DNA of 64,000 nt from DASYAN01 sp034431765 (GTDB lineage: Bacteria; Chloroflexota; Ktedonobacteria; Ktedonobacterales; Ktedonobacteraceae), in the NCBI GenBank assembly GCA_034431765.1, contig DAOUDD010000095.1:1-64000 (forward strand), written 5' to 3'. The position numbers and the translations under genes were made by a program. Below are positions 43,365 through 50,944 of this stretch, in pieces. The notes beneath the pieces are model-generated. The model searched no databases. It was not told where the DNA came from and saw only the letters and a program-made list of their open reading frames with translations. The stretch's first letter is position 1, and every line of letters starts with the position of its first letter.

Positions 43365-44795
43365 TTAAGAGATCAAATTATTCTGCTCTTTCTTCGATCC
43401 GTTTTGAGGATACTGCAAGAGCATATTTGCCGCTTGCTTCCGTAGAGATTGCAGGCCATCGCTAAAGCGTACAGGATAAGGGTGTTCGATAGAAAGCGTG
43501 CGATAGTGCGTCGGTAGTGCTGCGAGGTTTTGTTGCGCCAGCTCGCGGATCTCTGAAAGTGGTGGGAGACTTCCTGGTATCACCTCACCATTGCGCATGA
43601 CCGGCTTGAGCAAGCGCTGGTAATTGTCCGGGCGCGGTTCGTGGGCGAGTTGAACGACGTCCTCGGCCCATTGTGGATGACGATAAATCTCCTTCTTGCC
43701 AGGCCACGTACTCTTGTCCCCGGCGATCTTAATCTTGGGGAACTCCTCACCGAACTCGTCAACGTACCAGACCTCTTTGTAGACTGTACCGAGTGAGCCG
43801 CCTTCGATACTGCGTTCAACGGAACCTGCTCCATTACCCAGAGCTGTGCCGATGCCGAAGGAATCAATCTCAGCCCCTGCTTGCAGAAGATCTGTGATTT
43901 TCCACTCGTCCAGATCACCGCTCGCCAGGATGCGGACAGAATGCAGGCCTGCTGCGTCCAATTGTTCACGAATGTAGATGCTATCAGCGACCTGGTCGCC
44001 ACTATCTAGTCGCACGGCGGCAAGCGTATGTCCGAGACTTTCCTGGGTACGGAGCGCGACTGCAATTGCAGTGTGAATGGCGCGACGTACATCGTAAGTA
44101 TCGAGCAGTAGCGTGTAACGATTGTAAGCCTCGGCGACGGCAGCAAATGCCTCCTCCTCCGTTGGAAACAGCTCAATGAGTGCGTGAGGAACGGTGCCGG
44201 TCGCTGGAAGGCGATATTCATAGGCAGCGTTAAGCAATGAGGTGCTGGCGCAACCACCGATGTAGGAGGCACGAGCAACAGTCATCGGTTCCTGTGCACG
44301 GCGGAATGCAAACTCAGCAACGCGACGCGGACGACCCTGATCGGCAGCGTAGACGATGCGCGAGGCTTTCGTGGCAATGAGCGTTGAAAGGGCGAAAGCC
44401 TGAAGCAGGCCTGCTTCTAAGAGAAGCGCTTCGCGAAAGGGTGCGGTGACACGCAACAATGGCTCGTTGGGAAAGGCAATTGTTCCTTCGGGCATAGCAA
44501 GGATTTCACCAGTGAAGCGCAGTCTACCTAACTCATTGAGAAATTCCGTATCATAATCACGAATCTGTGCCAGGAAGCGTAACTCCTGCTCGGTATAACG
44601 AAAGGTCTGGGCAAATTCCAGTGCTGCCTCCAGGCCTGCCACCAGGAGATAGGCACCGCCAAAAGGAGCTTTACGTGTGTACAGGTCGAATGTCGTGAGT
44701 CCGTTGCGACCTGTGCGCCAGGAAACATACGCAGAATCAGGATGATACATATCGGTCATCAAGCCCGGATGAAAGTTTGGTGCGCGACGATGCAT
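43365..44795 (-). CDS. pncB: nicotinate phosphoribosyltransferase
   Basis: 476 residues from ATG 44795, favoured by AGAGAGG 8 bases upstream; an in-frame ATG at 44888 would add 31 residues. NAPRTase landmarks: GLMTDMYHPDSAYVSW near the N-terminus, TFDLYTRKAPFGGAYLLVAG, EFAFRRAQEP, DTYDVRRAIHTA, VRLDSGDQ, ILASGDLDEW and FGIGTALGNGAGS for phosphate binding. Reaction: nicotinate + PRPP + ATP to nicotinate mononucleotide in the Preiss-Handler NAD pathway. The C-terminal tail LLQYPQNGSKK is encoded by a dispersed 18-bp repeat unit. Confidence 0.93.
   Translation of the reverse strand: MHRRAPNFHPGLMTDMYHPDSAYVSWRTGRNGLTTFDLYTRKAPFGGAYLLVAGLEAALEFAQTFRYTEQELRFLAQIRDYDTEFLNELGRLRFTGEILAMPEGTIAFPNEPLLRVTAPFREALLLEAGLLQAFALSTLIATKASRIVYAADQGRPRRVAEFAFRRAQEPMTVARASYIGGCASTSLLNAAYEYRLPATGTVPHALIELFPTEEEAFAAVAEAYNRYTLLLDTYDVRRAIHTAIAVALRTQESLGHTLAAVRLDSGDQVADSIYIREQLDAAGLHSVRILASGDLDEWKITDLLQAGAEIDSFGIGTALGNGAGSVERSIEGGSLGTVYKEVWYVDEFGEEFPKIKIAGDKSTWPGKKEIYRHPQWAEDVVQLAHEPRPDNYQRLLKPVMRNGEVIPGSLPPLSEIRELAQQNLAALPTHYRTLSIEHPYPVRFSDGLQSLRKQAANMLLQYPQNGSKKEQNNLIS
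43393..43419 (-). repeat. dispersed repeat, single LQYPQN unit
   Basis: 27 bases including GTTTTGAGGATACTGCAA at 43401-43418; the same 27 bases with one difference occur at 51915-51941 inside the GH43 gene. Here it encodes LQYPQN in the C-terminal tail of nicotinate phosphoribosyltransferase. Confidence 0.85.
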
Positions 44796-45073
44796 TGCCT
44801 CTGCCTCTCTTCTCTGTATGTAACCTGATAATAGGAGTACAAATTCTGCACTAGACTTAGTGTCTATAGTACCATATTGTCGGCTCATGGACCAGAGCCT
44901 TGCCTACGCGTAGCTGAGCGTAGATGCGGGCATATGATAGAAGGCACGCCCTGGAGATCGGGTTGCGGAAGGGATACCCCATTTCTGAATGCGACGCATC
45001 TTTGTAGTACTGACCGAGGTGCAATCCGTTGTACGAATGTGTCTTTAGTATAGAATTGAGAGCAATGCAAACG

Positions 45074-45110
45074 GAGAAGCGCGAGAAATGCGTGCGTCTT
45101 CTCGTTTTCT
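45074..45110 (+). promoter_or_regulatory. terminator-like hairpin in the phytoene desaturase leader
   Basis: GAGAAG(C)GC pairs with GCG(T)CTTCTC (45074-45103), followed by GTTTTCT. The upstream gene is divergent, so this cannot be its terminator; it lies in the crtI leader about 30 bases before the start codon. A CTTC-TT-GAAG palindrome next overlaps the ribosome binding site. Attenuation is possible. Confidence 0.4.
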
Positions 45111-45132
45111 ATAGCTTCTTGAAGAGGTGAGC

Positions 45133-46665
45133 ATGGATATTCTTGTCATTGGAAGCGGTTTTGGAGGGTTGTCAGCGGCGATTCGCTTGCAAGCTCAGGG
45201 TCACAACGTAATGCTGCTGGAGAAGCGCGACAAGCCAGGGGGGCGAGCGTATGTCTACCAGCAGGACGGTTTTACCTTTGATGGTGGACCCACAATTATT
45301 ACCGCTCCCTGGCTGATCGACGAACTTTTTGCGCTATGTGGAAAGACAAAAGAGGCGTATGTTGATCTGGTACCGATAGATCCTTTCTATAATATTCGTT
45401 TCGAGGATGGCTCAGTCTTTCATTACAATGGGGATCGTGAGCAGTTGTTGCGGCAGATTCGCGAGTTTAATCCAGCAGATTTGATAGGATATACTCGGTA
45501 TGTGAAAGAGGTGGAAAAGGTCTACAAGAAGGGTTTTGAGCTGATTGACCAGCCATTTACGCACCTGTCCGATATGCTTACAGTAGTGCCAGACCTGGTA
45601 AAATTGCAGGCGCAGCGCTCAGTGGCCGGTTTCGTGAATCATTACATTAAAGATGAGCATTTGCGCCAGGTCTTTAGCTTTCATCCTCTACTGATTGGTG
45701 GAAATCCATTCCAAAGTACTGCTATTTATGCGTTAATTCATATACTGGAGCAGCGTTTCGGCGTCTGGTTTGCCAAGGGTGGCACCGGCGCACTGGTACG
45801 AGCATTGGCACAGTTGTTCAAGGATATGGGTGGGACGCTGGTATTGAATACCGAGGTGGCAGAGATCGTTGCGGATGAACAGAGCGGGCGTGCGCAGGGT
45901 GTGCGCACAACGTCTAGTGAGTTTTTTCCGGCTGAGGTCGTAGTAAGTAATGCGGATGTTGCTTATACTTATCTGTCTATGATACCCGCTCGTTTCCGGC
46001 GGAAGAATACCGACCGCAGGATTCAGCGCATGGAGTACGCGATGTCGCTGTTTGTCATCTACTTTGGCACGGATCGCAAGTATGATGCAATGGCACATCA
46101 TGAGATTCTCATGGGACCACGTTACAAAGGTTTGCTCAACGACATCTTCAAACGTAAGGTACTTGCAAAGGATTTTTCGTTGTATCTGCATCGTCCAACT
46201 GCGACTGATCCAACGCTCGCTCCTGAGGGATGCGATAGTTGGTACGTACTTTCTCCTGTGCCGAATTTAGCTGGTGAGACAGACTGGACCACGACGACAA
46301 AGCCGTATCGGGACACAATTATCTCGTACCTGGAGAGGCATTACCTGCCCGACCTCTCGCGCCACATCGTCACTGAGCACGTCATCGACCCGTTGCACTT
46401 CCAGAACACGCTCAATAGTTACCTGGGTAGCGCATTCTCAGTCGAACCGTTGCTGACACAGTCAGCCTGGTTCCGCCCGCACAATGTCAGCGAAGATATC
46501 CCAAATCTCTACTTTGTTGGGGCGGGAACTCATCCTGGAGCGGGTTTACCCGGAGTGATGAGTTCAGGTAAAATAGTAGCAGAGATGATCGGTAGCGCGG
46601 CGCAACAGCCCGTGAGAGGACAACACCGAAAGGAAGTGCTGCGGCGCGACGAAGTGCTTCGCTAG
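45133..46665 (+). CDS. crtI: phytoene desaturase / carotenoid dehydrogenase (CrtI type)
   Basis: 510 residues from ATG 45133 with GAGGTGA just upstream. N-terminal FAD motif VIGSGFGGLSAAIRLQAQGHNV...EKRDKPGGRAYVYQQDGFTFDGGPTIIT is the CrtI signature, and the C-terminal carotenoid-binding motif reads NLYFVGAGTHPGAGLPGVMSSGKI. FAD-dependent desaturation of phytoene toward lycopene, membrane-associated. No crtB or crtE is in the window, so the pathway is scattered or continues elsewhere. The last 20 residues (QHRKEVLRRDEVLR) are an unusual repeat-like tail. Confidence 0.93.
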   Translation: MDILVIGSGFGGLSAAIRLQAQGHNVMLLEKRDKPGGRAYVYQQDGFTFDGGPTIITAPWLIDELFALCGKTKEAYVDLVPIDPFYNIRFEDGSVFHYNGDREQLLRQIREFNPADLIGYTRYVKEVEKVYKKGFELIDQPFTHLSDMLTVVPDLVKLQAQRSVAGFVNHYIKDEHLRQVFSFHPLLIGGNPFQSTAIYALIHILEQRFGVWFAKGGTGALVRALAQLFKDMGGTLVLNTEVAEIVADEQSGRAQGVRTTSSEFFPAEVVVSNADVAYTYLSMIPARFRRKNTDRRIQRMEYAMSLFVIYFGTDRKYDAMAHHEILMGPRYKGLLNDIFKRKVLAKDFSLYLHRPTATDPTLAPEGCDSWYVLSPVPNLAGETDWTTTTKPYRDTIISYLERHYLPDLSRHIVTEHVIDPLHFQNTLNSYLGSAFSVEPLLTQSAWFRPHNVSEDIPNLYFVGAGTHPGAGLPGVMSSGKIVAEMIGSAAQQPVRGQHRKEVLRRDEVLR

Positions 46666-46832
46666 CTGCTGTCCAGTACCGCTCTGCTTATTTTGTGCAA
46701 ACTTATGAAGCATTTCCAAATGCTGACGCTCGTTGGGAATGCTTCATGGGCACAAAGGCTTTGTGTGTTTCTTTCCCTGGAGAAGAGGAGTCTATCCCCT
46801 GTCTATAAGGGAACCAGGAAGGAGAGCGGGCT

Positions 46833-47894
46833 ATGCCAGGACATCATCGTTGGACAGTGGGTATCGCAACCAGTACAGGTATTCTTGGGCTGACTGTGAC
46901 AAGTGGGCTGGCCGTTGTAGCGCATTTCTTTGTTTCAGAGTTCTCGCGACCGCATACACTGCTGGACGAATCAGCTTTTAGTTGGGGTATGCCAAAATCA
47001 ACAGGTGAGCCACCTCGCGCCTTACAGCGTTCGGTCCTCTTTCGTGCCACCGATGGCACGCTGCTTTGTGGTGATTTCTGGGCACAACCACGACCAGCGC
47101 CGACGATTGTCCTCTGTCATGGCTATCGTGTCTCGCGCACACATCTGCGGCCCGCAGCCTCGCTGGAGTACTCGCTTGGTTACAACGTCCTGTTCTTCGA
47201 TTTTCGTGGGCACGGAGAGAGTGATAGTGTGCTGACTAGTGCTGGCAATGCAGAGGTGCGTGATCTGGAGGCTGCACTGTTTGTAGCCATGCAGCAGCCA
47301 GAAACGCTGCCAGGAAAAATCATTATTCACGGTTTTTCTATGGGTGCTTCTGTTGCCCTGCTCACACCTCCACATCCAGACGTTGTTGCAATTATCGCTG
47401 ACAGCCCGTACGCACGCTCCGATGATATAATGCGTCGGCTTGTGGCGTACCGCTTGCTTGAGGAGAGCGCGCACTGGTTGCCGTGGTTGCGCATGTCCTT
47501 CCAACGCCTGTTACCAGCGCTCTCCTGGCTGATTGTCTTTCTAAGCATGATCGAGTTTCGCCTGCGTTTTGGTTTCAACGTTGTAGCGCGTCCCGAAGCA
47601 AGTTTTCGGCGTTGGAAGGCACGCTCAAAGAAGGCCTTGCAGCAGCACTCGATCCCAATCCTCCTGATGCACGCTGCAGGTGATACCTTGATCCCCATTG
47701 AGCACGCGCGACAGATTGTGCAGGAAGCAAAAGCTTACGGAGTCCCATTGGAGACGTACTTCGTCGAGAATGCCCCCCATTGTGGCGCATATGGCTTTGA
47801 TCCGTATCGCTATAATAGTGTCATCCAGGACTTCCTCGCGCGTCATCTACGTGATGCGATGCCTGAGCAGCATCGCAACATGCGCATAAGCTAA
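46833..47894 (+). CDS. alpha/beta hydrolase with N-terminal membrane anchor
   Basis: 353 residues. An N-terminal hydrophobic stretch (ATSTGILGLTVTSGLAVVAHFFV) is a signal anchor. Hydrolase landmarks: IVLCHGYRVSRT (oxyanion HG), FFDFRGHGESD, nucleophile GFSMGASVAL near residue 170, Asp in LLMHAAGDTLIP and the catalytic His in ENAPHCGAYG. Similar to the Aes/FrsA or BAAT-type surface esterases. AAGGAG precedes ATG 46833. Substrate unknown. Confidence 0.87.
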   Translation: MPGHHRWTVGIATSTGILGLTVTSGLAVVAHFFVSEFSRPHTLLDESAFSWGMPKSTGEPPRALQRSVLFRATDGTLLCGDFWAQPRPAPTIVLCHGYRVSRTHLRPAASLEYSLGYNVLFFDFRGHGESDSVLTSAGNAEVRDLEAALFVAMQQPETLPGKIIIHGFSMGASVALLTPPHPDVVAIIADSPYARSDDIMRRLVAYRLLEESAHWLPWLRMSFQRLLPALSWLIVFLSMIEFRLRFGFNVVARPEASFRRWKARSKKALQQHSIPILLMHAAGDTLIPIEHARQIVQEAKAYGVPLETYFVENAPHCGAYGFDPYRYNSVIQDFLARHLRDAMPEQHRNMRIS

Positions 47895-48268
47895 ATAAAG
47901 AGTAGAGTGAACACTGTGTAGAGCGATTTTCCTGCTTGTGCAAGAAAGTGGGAAAATCGCTTTTCTTACGGAACGATTGAAAATTGTTCTCAATTCTGCG
48001 TAAATTCAAAAATCGTTATTGTATAGTTCAAGAGGGAAACAGCCAATCTATATGCCATTATGAATCTATTGATGAGAGTAAAGTGTGTATAATATCCAAA
48101 AAAAACAATTAACTGTGGAATGACTACAAACTGAGGGGAAAAGACTTGCATCTCTGCTTCTCTTTGCTGCATAATTACTAGTACAAAAGATTGTATGCTA
48201 AATTGCTTACTCTGCATGATTGGCATTTTATCCATTTCCCTGAGTGGGAAGCATACTGAGGAGGAAGG
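47895..48268. other. intergenic region with terminator
   Basis: 374 bp. AGCGATTTTCC (47922-47932) pairs with GGAAAATCGCT (47951-47961) followed by TTTTC, a clear terminator for the hydrolase. The remaining 300 AT-rich bases hold no recognised element. Confidence 0.6.
47922..47965 (+). terminator. terminator after the alpha/beta hydrolase
   Basis: An 11-bp perfect stem with an 18-base loop and a TTTTC tail, 28 bases after the stop. Confidence 0.88.
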
Positions 48269-49249
48269 ATGTTTGCACCCGACGACACTGCCCAGACAAC
48301 CGATGCTTTTGAACAACTCCCTCGTACACAGGTACATAGCCGTCGCAGTGCATCACCTGGAAGGCGTCAACATCTTCGTGAGCAGCAGACTGACACCCTG
48401 TCATCGTTAAGCCTTGAGCATCTGCAAGGAAAAGCGGTGGGTCGTCAGGTGGCGCTCTTGCGTGAGCAGAATCGCCAGCTCCGCACTGCCTACCAGGAGC
48501 AGAGTGCTGAAATGCAACGCTTAGTCGAGGATTACAAGAATTTAAAGGCTGAGCTGGGAAAAGAAGTTGCGATTATTGATCACGGACATCAACAAGAAGT
48601 AGAGTATTATCAGGGGCAGTATCAAGAGCTGCAGTCTGAGCGCGAACGTCTGCTGGCCGACAACCAGAAATTGGAGCAGCGTTTTGCGGAAATTCAACAG
48701 GTGTTTCAGGATACGGTGGAGGAGGAGGCGCGTCGTCTGATGACCGAGGTGGCACGAGCGGCAGTGGAAGCTCCAGCTACGGCTCCAACGCTTATCCAGG
48801 ATGTAGTAAAGACTGTTGAACTGTATCTGCGCAAGGAAGAGGACAAGCACCTGGCAGAGACACTGTACCTCAAGCGTGAAGTGCAACGAATGGCGGCGGT
48901 GCTGGAGCAGGAGCGACAGGAGCTGCAGGAAGAGCGCCAACGTGTACTGACATTGCAGCTAAGCGCACGCAAGCAGGCAACACTGCGGCATAAAACACTT
49001 CATGAGCGTCTACGTCTACGCTGGCGTCTGGCGTCTGCAATGACATCATTAGGATTACTGGCCCTGTTTATCGTGCTTCAATTTGTCTTTCTCGCCTTTT
49101 TCCATGTGCATCTGATAGGACCTGTTGCTCTTTCAATTATCTCTCCCATCGTCATCTGCATCCTCTTAGCTATTGCTCTGGCAGCCCCCCTTGATCTCAT
49201 CAAGCGAATCTATACAAGTGCACCTCACAAGAAGAAGGTCAAGCAGTAG
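48269..49249 (+). CDS. coiled-coil protein with two C-terminal membrane segments
   Basis: 326 residues. Residues 45-135 and 180-245 form strong coiled coils (REQNRQLRTAYQEQSAEMQR, QYQELQSERERLLADNQKLE, EVQRMAAVLEQERQELQEER). Two hydrophobic segments follow (SLGLLALFIVLQFVFLAFF and LSIISPIVICILLAIALAA), then a basic tail KKKVKQ. Topology suggests a cytoplasmic coiled-coil rod anchored at the membrane by its C-terminus. GGAGG lies 5 bases before ATG 48269. No named family; possible envelope or division scaffold. Confidence 0.75.
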   Translation: MFAPDDTAQTTDAFEQLPRTQVHSRRSASPGRRQHLREQQTDTLSSLSLEHLQGKAVGRQVALLREQNRQLRTAYQEQSAEMQRLVEDYKNLKAELGKEVAIIDHGHQQEVEYYQGQYQELQSERERLLADNQKLEQRFAEIQQVFQDTVEEEARRLMTEVARAAVEAPATAPTLIQDVVKTVELYLRKEEDKHLAETLYLKREVQRMAAVLEQERQELQEERQRVLTLQLSARKQATLRHKTLHERLRLRWRLASAMTSLGLLALFIVLQFVFLAFFHVHLIGPVALSIISPIVICILLAIALAAPLDLIKRIYTSAPHKKKVKQ

Positions 49250-49263
49250 AGCTGTAACAGCAA

Positions 49264-49297
49264 AGGAGCGCTTGTTCTATAAGGCGCTCCTCTTTAT
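49264..49297 (+). terminator. terminator between convergent genes
   Basis: AGGAGCGC (49264-49271) pairs with GCGCTCCT (49284-49291), followed by CTTTATTTA. It lies between the coiled-coil gene and the minus-strand disulfide reductase. Confidence 0.78.
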
Positions 49298-49357
49298 TTA
49301 CTCTCTTGTATCTATAAATAGGATGTAGAGAGAGCGCTCTTTACAGAGAAAGTAATT

Positions 49358-50791
49358 CTATCTCTGCAATTTTAAAAAGGTGCGTACCAGCTTGCGGTTC
49401 GTCCTCATCTCAGTGCTGCTAAAGTAGGCTTTAGCGGCAACCTGTTGCAGGCCACTATGTTTTGTCGGGTAGGTATGGATTGCATTGACGATATCGCTGA
49501 CAATAAGCTTCTGACTCATTGCCAAAGACAACTCTCCGAGCAGTTCGCCTGCGCCATTGCCAAGCAGATGTGCTCCCACAATACGATCCTTTTTGCCGGT
49601 CAGTACTAGCTTGATAAAGCCCTCAGTCACCTTCTCGGTCTGCGCGCGATCAATCTCTGACCAGGGGAACGTCACCACGCGGACCTGTCGGTGTTGTCGT
49701 CGCGCCTCGTCTTCGGTCAGGCCGATATGTGCAACTTCGGGGGAAGTAAAGATGCACCAGGGGACGGAGGCGTAATCAACCTTTTTCTTCGCCAGTGGAA
49801 TGAGCGCATTGCGCACAGCGATGCCAGCCTGATAGCTAGCCATATGGGTGAAGAGATAGCCGCCAACGACATCGCCCAGCGCATAAATATGTGGAGCCGA
49901 GCTTTGTAGAAGGGCATTGACTTCGATTCCTTTCGCACTATATCTCACACCAGCCACCTCCAGATCAAGTTCCTGGACGTTTGGCTGACGCCCCGCTGCC
50001 AGCAGTATCTCGTCTACTTCTATCTCCAGCGTGCGTTCATGGCTCTGAGCGCGCACACATTTCTTCTCATTCTCACTGCGTACACTGAGCAGACGTGTTC
50101 CCATATGGAGTGTAATGCCTTCGGATTGAAAAACGCTGGCAAGGGTCGCAGAAATTTCCTTGTCTTCGCGTGGTAAGAGCCGCTCAACTCCTTGCAGCAG
50201 CGTTACTTGTGAACCCAGACGTGCTAATGCCTGTGCCAGCTCGACTCCAACTGGACCGCCGCCGATGACTGCTACCGAGGCCGGTAAATGCTGCAGATCG
50301 AAAATCGTTTCGTTCGTCAGATAGCCGATCTCTTGCAAGCCCGCAACATCAGGGATGGTAGGCCGTGAACCCGTCGCGATAAGGATGGTACGGCAAGTGA
50401 TACGCTGGTTGTTCAGAGACAGCGTATGCGGATCTGTAAAGCTGACATGTCCAAATTGGACGGTGACACCCCGTGTATATGCCTCTTCTGCCTCTCCAAT
50501 ATGCCCGATAATGCCCTGGATAGATCTACCCACCTGCGCCATGTCTACGTCGAGAGAGGCCGCAGAGAGACCAAGGCGCGCTGCGTTCCTCGCTTCGTAC
50601 ACCGTGTTGGCAACATGGATCAGGCTCTTGCTTGGCACGCAGCCATGCCAGAGACAGTCTCCACCCAACCTCTCTTTATCTATGAGCAGAACGTTTGCTC
50701 CAAGCGATTGCGCTATATACGCAGCCGTCAGGCCAGCAGATCCTCCACCAATGACTGCCATATCGTAGTCGTAGTGCTGATGTTTCGCCAC
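49358..50791 (-). CDS. FAD-dependent pyridine nucleotide-disulfide oxidoreductase (MerA/Lpd-like)
   Basis: 477 residues with GTG start 50791 (AAGGGAC 9 bases upstream). FAD motif MAVIGGGSAGLTAAYIA, active-site disulfide GGDCLWHGCVPSK at about residues 43-55, NAD motif AVIGGGPVGVELAQAL, GIYALGD-like HIYALGDVVGGYLFTH and the C-terminal NAIHTYPTKHS; the catalytic His-Glu of lipoamide dehydrogenase is replaced by YPT, as in mercuric-reductase-like and uncharacterised group members. No N-terminal metal-binding domain. Substrate unclear. Distinct from the paralogue at 22.8 kb. Confidence 0.87.
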   Translation of the reverse strand: MAKHQHYDYDMAVIGGGSAGLTAAYIAQSLGANVLLIDKERLGGDCLWHGCVPSKSLIHVANTVYEARNAARLGLSAASLDVDMAQVGRSIQGIIGHIGEAEEAYTRGVTVQFGHVSFTDPHTLSLNNQRITCRTILIATGSRPTIPDVAGLQEIGYLTNETIFDLQHLPASVAVIGGGPVGVELAQALARLGSQVTLLQGVERLLPREDKEISATLASVFQSEGITLHMGTRLLSVRSENEKKCVRAQSHERTLEIEVDEILLAAGRQPNVQELDLEVAGVRYSAKGIEVNALLQSSAPHIYALGDVVGGYLFTHMASYQAGIAVRNALIPLAKKKVDYASVPWCIFTSPEVAHIGLTEDEARRQHRQVRVVTFPWSEIDRAQTEKVTEGFIKLVLTGKKDRIVGAHLLGNGAGELLGELSLAMSQKLIVSDIVNAIHTYPTKHSGLQQVAAKAYFSSTEMRTNRKLVRTFLKLQR

Positions 50792-50944
50792 TGGATAAGT
50801 GTCCCTTCACTACTTGTATTAATAGATATTCATGCGATTCGTTCTATTGTACAACAGGAAGGCAGTTACACAATCACGGGTAGCTGCTTTCCTGTAGAGA
50901 GTAGAAGCGAAAGGGTTATGCGTGGCGAAAGCTACCTTAGTACG

